Positions 4,609-6,076 of a DNA stretch of 6,076 nucleotides are shown here, one piece after another. Each line of letters opens with the position of its first letter. The first letter of the stretch is position 1. Source of the DNA: Desulfocicer vacuolatum DSM 3385. Lineage in GTDB: Bacteria > Desulfobacterota > Desulfobacteria > Desulfobacterales > SURF-7. The notes beneath the pieces were generated by a model. The model saw nothing but the letters and a program-made list of their open reading frames with translations, did no database searches and was not told the DNA's origin. A program made the position numbers and the translations under genes. The stretch is from NCBI GenBank assembly GCA_945870015.1, contig CAMBQS010000222.1:1-6076 (forward strand), given 5' to 3'.

Positions 4609-6076
4609 ATGGATTTCTTCGTACAGCAAGACAAGGCCCGATCCAAGACCGGAATGCTGGTGGCACTTTTTATACTCGCCATAGCCCTGGTAATCATCGC
4701 AGTTTACGCGGCTATCATGGGAGTTATCCTGTATAACTCCACGGACCCGAACATCCAGTTTTTTGATCCTGGATTGTTTCTGGCCATCGCAGGCATAACG
4801 TTCGGCGTGATCTGCATCGGCAGCATCATCAAAATTGCAGCGCTTTCCAAAGGCGGCAGCTATGTGGCGGAAAGCCTCGGGGGAACGCTGATCAACCGGT
4901 CAACTGCAGACCCTGACGAGCGGAAACTGATAAACGTGGTGGAGGAGATGGCCATTGCTTCGGGAACGCCGGTTCCTCCAGTATATCTGCTTGAAAATGA
5001 AAATGGTATCAACGCATTTGCCGCCGGGTTTTCTCCCAATGACGCTGTCATCGGTGTTACTAAAGGGTGCTGTCAGCAACTGAACCGGGAAGAACTGCAA
5101 GGGGTCATTGCCCATGAATTCAGTCATATCCTGAACGGAGACATGCGGATGAATATCCGCCTGATGGGTTTACTAGGAGGAATCCTGGTGATCACCACTG
5201 TCGGCAAAACGATTCTCCGAAGCACGAGTTATAGCTCCCGCAGCTCCGGGAAAAGTAAAAAAGAGGGTGGCGGCCAGATCCTGTTCATTGCACTTCTGCT
5301 GCTGATCATCGGATATATCGGTGTGCTGATCGGCAGGCTGATTCAAAGCGCCGTCTCCCGGCAGCGGGAATACCTGGCGGATGCTTCTGCGGTTCAGTTT
5401 ACCAGAAGCACCGGGATTGCCGATGCACTTAAAAAGATCGGCGGTTTGGTTGCCGGCTCAGAAATCAAATCCCCGGCAGCAGGTGAAGCCTGCCATATGT
5501 TTTTTGGAAAAGCCGTCGGTTCTCTTTTTGCCACCCATCCGCCCCTGATCGACAGAATCCAAAAAATCGAACCTGGTTTTAAAGGAAATTTCTCAGCCAT
5601 GCAGGCCACTCCGGCAGCCGCTGATGCCAAAGAGTGGTTGCAATCGTTATCCTCATTCAAGGCCGGACAGGACATATCGGTTGACGCGGATACAGTGATG
5701 AACCGGATCGGAAACATCACACCTGAAAATGTCGCATACAGTTCCGCCATTCTGGCAGCGATACCGGACACAATTAAAAATGAAATACAGGATATTCTCG
5801 GCGCATCGGCAGTGGTATGCGCACTGCTGCTTGACAGAGCCCCGGCTGGAAAAAAGATACAGATGGAGTTGCTCGGCAGATCTGCTTCGCCCATGCTTTT
5901 ACGGCAACTAAAACTTGTGAGCGAATCCTTACAAAATCTGGCTCCGGAGCTGAAACTGCCGGTACTTGACCTTTCCCTTCCCGCACTCAGGCAGATGTCA
6001 CCGGAACAGTTCTCCATTTTTAAAAAACATCTTCAACTTCTGATTGAAGCGGACAAGAAAGTAACCATTTTTGAAT
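4609..6076 (+). CDS. M48 (HtpX/Ste24-like) membrane zinc metalloprotease, 3' truncated
   Basis: The frame stays open from ATG 4609 to the window end (489 residues, no stop), so the gene is cut by the edge. Two transmembrane segments (about 16-41 and 55-78) precede the catalytic domain. The zinc motif is HEFSH at 169-173 in GVIAHEFSHILNGD, and the third ligand is E254 in REYLAD (254-258). Hydrophobic stretches at about 185-199 and 224-242 flank a Ser/Lys/Gly-rich loop (205-222), so four membrane segments are likely. AFAAGFSPNDAVIGVTKG and FATHPPLIDRI are further M48 marks. The protein has a long extra C-terminal region after about residue 330, including SLPALRQMSPEQFSIFKKHL near the edge; HtpX itself is only about 290 residues. 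This longer M48 type is the one found beside LemA. Function is presumably quality-control proteolysis of membrane proteins; the target is unknown. It is probably co-transcribed with lemA. Confidence 0.9.
   Translation, partial: MDFFVQQDKARSKTGMLVALFILAIALVIIAVYAAIMGVILYNSTDPNIQFFDPGLFLAIAGITFGVICIGSIIKIAALSKGGSYVAESLGGTLINRSTADPDERKLINVVEEMAIASGTPVPPVYLLENENGINAFAAGFSPNDAVIGVTKGCCQQLNREELQGVIAHEFSHILNGDMRMNIRLMGLLGGILVITTVGKTILRSTSYSSRSSGKSKKEGGGQILFIALLLLIIGYIGVLIGRLIQSAVSRQREYLADASAVQFTRSTGIADALKKIGGLVAGSEIKSPAAGEACHMFFGKAVGSLFATHPPLIDRIQKIEPGFKGNFSAMQATPAAADAKEWLQSLSSFKAGQDISVDADTVMNRIGNITPENVAYSSAILAAIPDTIKNEIQDILGASAVVCALLLDRAPAGKKIQMELLGRSASPMLLRQLKLVSESLQNLAPELKLPVLDLSLPALRQMSPEQFSIFKKHLQLLIEADKKVTIFE

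Noticed and set aside
5394..6017. Minus-strand open frame of 207 codons near the right edge
   Set aside because: The + strand frame here is the uninterrupted M48 protease, whose C-terminal pattern is family-like; the minus-strand product is low-complexity Ser/Ala-rich.

Overview
The window (roughly half G+C) holds five protein genes, all on the + strand; two of them run off the window edges. Protein content suggests a Gram-negative anaerobe, most likely a Desulfobacterota / former deltaproteobacterial sulfate reducer (Desulfobacterales-like). This is an inference from family flavour: a stand-alone UROD/MetE-like protein, a GlcF/HdrD-type CCG iron-sulfur protein, and a MoxR-VWA pair. No rRNA or other taxonomic marker is present.

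Layout. (1) 1-249: C-terminal end of a UROD/MetE-like protein. (2) 250-382: intergenic region with a REP-like palindrome (282-307) and a possible -10 box. (3) 383-3845: three codirectional genes with gaps of 79 and 33 nt, probably one transcript: a MoxR-type AAA+ ATPase, a CoxE-like VWA protein, and a two-[4Fe-4S], two-CCG-domain oxidoreductase subunit. (4) 3846-3968: a spacer with a TTGACA-type promoter candidate lying inside a long imperfect dyad (3862-3916). (5) 3969-6076: lemA followed 49 nt downstream by a membrane M48 metalloprotease with the HEFSH zinc motif, which is truncated by the window end.

How the genes may work together. MoxR ATPases with VWA partners act as chaperone-like machines; the CoxD/CoxE pair of CO dehydrogenase gene clusters is linked to metallocentre maturation. 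An Fe-S electron-transfer protein directly behind such a pair is an obvious candidate client, but that is inference. LemA and M48 (HtpX/Ste24-like) proteases are frequent genomic neighbours and form a second, membrane-associated module, probably with its own promoter. No CRISPR array, insertion sequence, tRNA or rRNA was seen. The families are recognisable and no wholly unknown system is evident. The most unexplained pieces are the dyad before lemA, the REP-like element, and the linkage of the MoxR-VWA pair to an orphan GlcF-like subunit.
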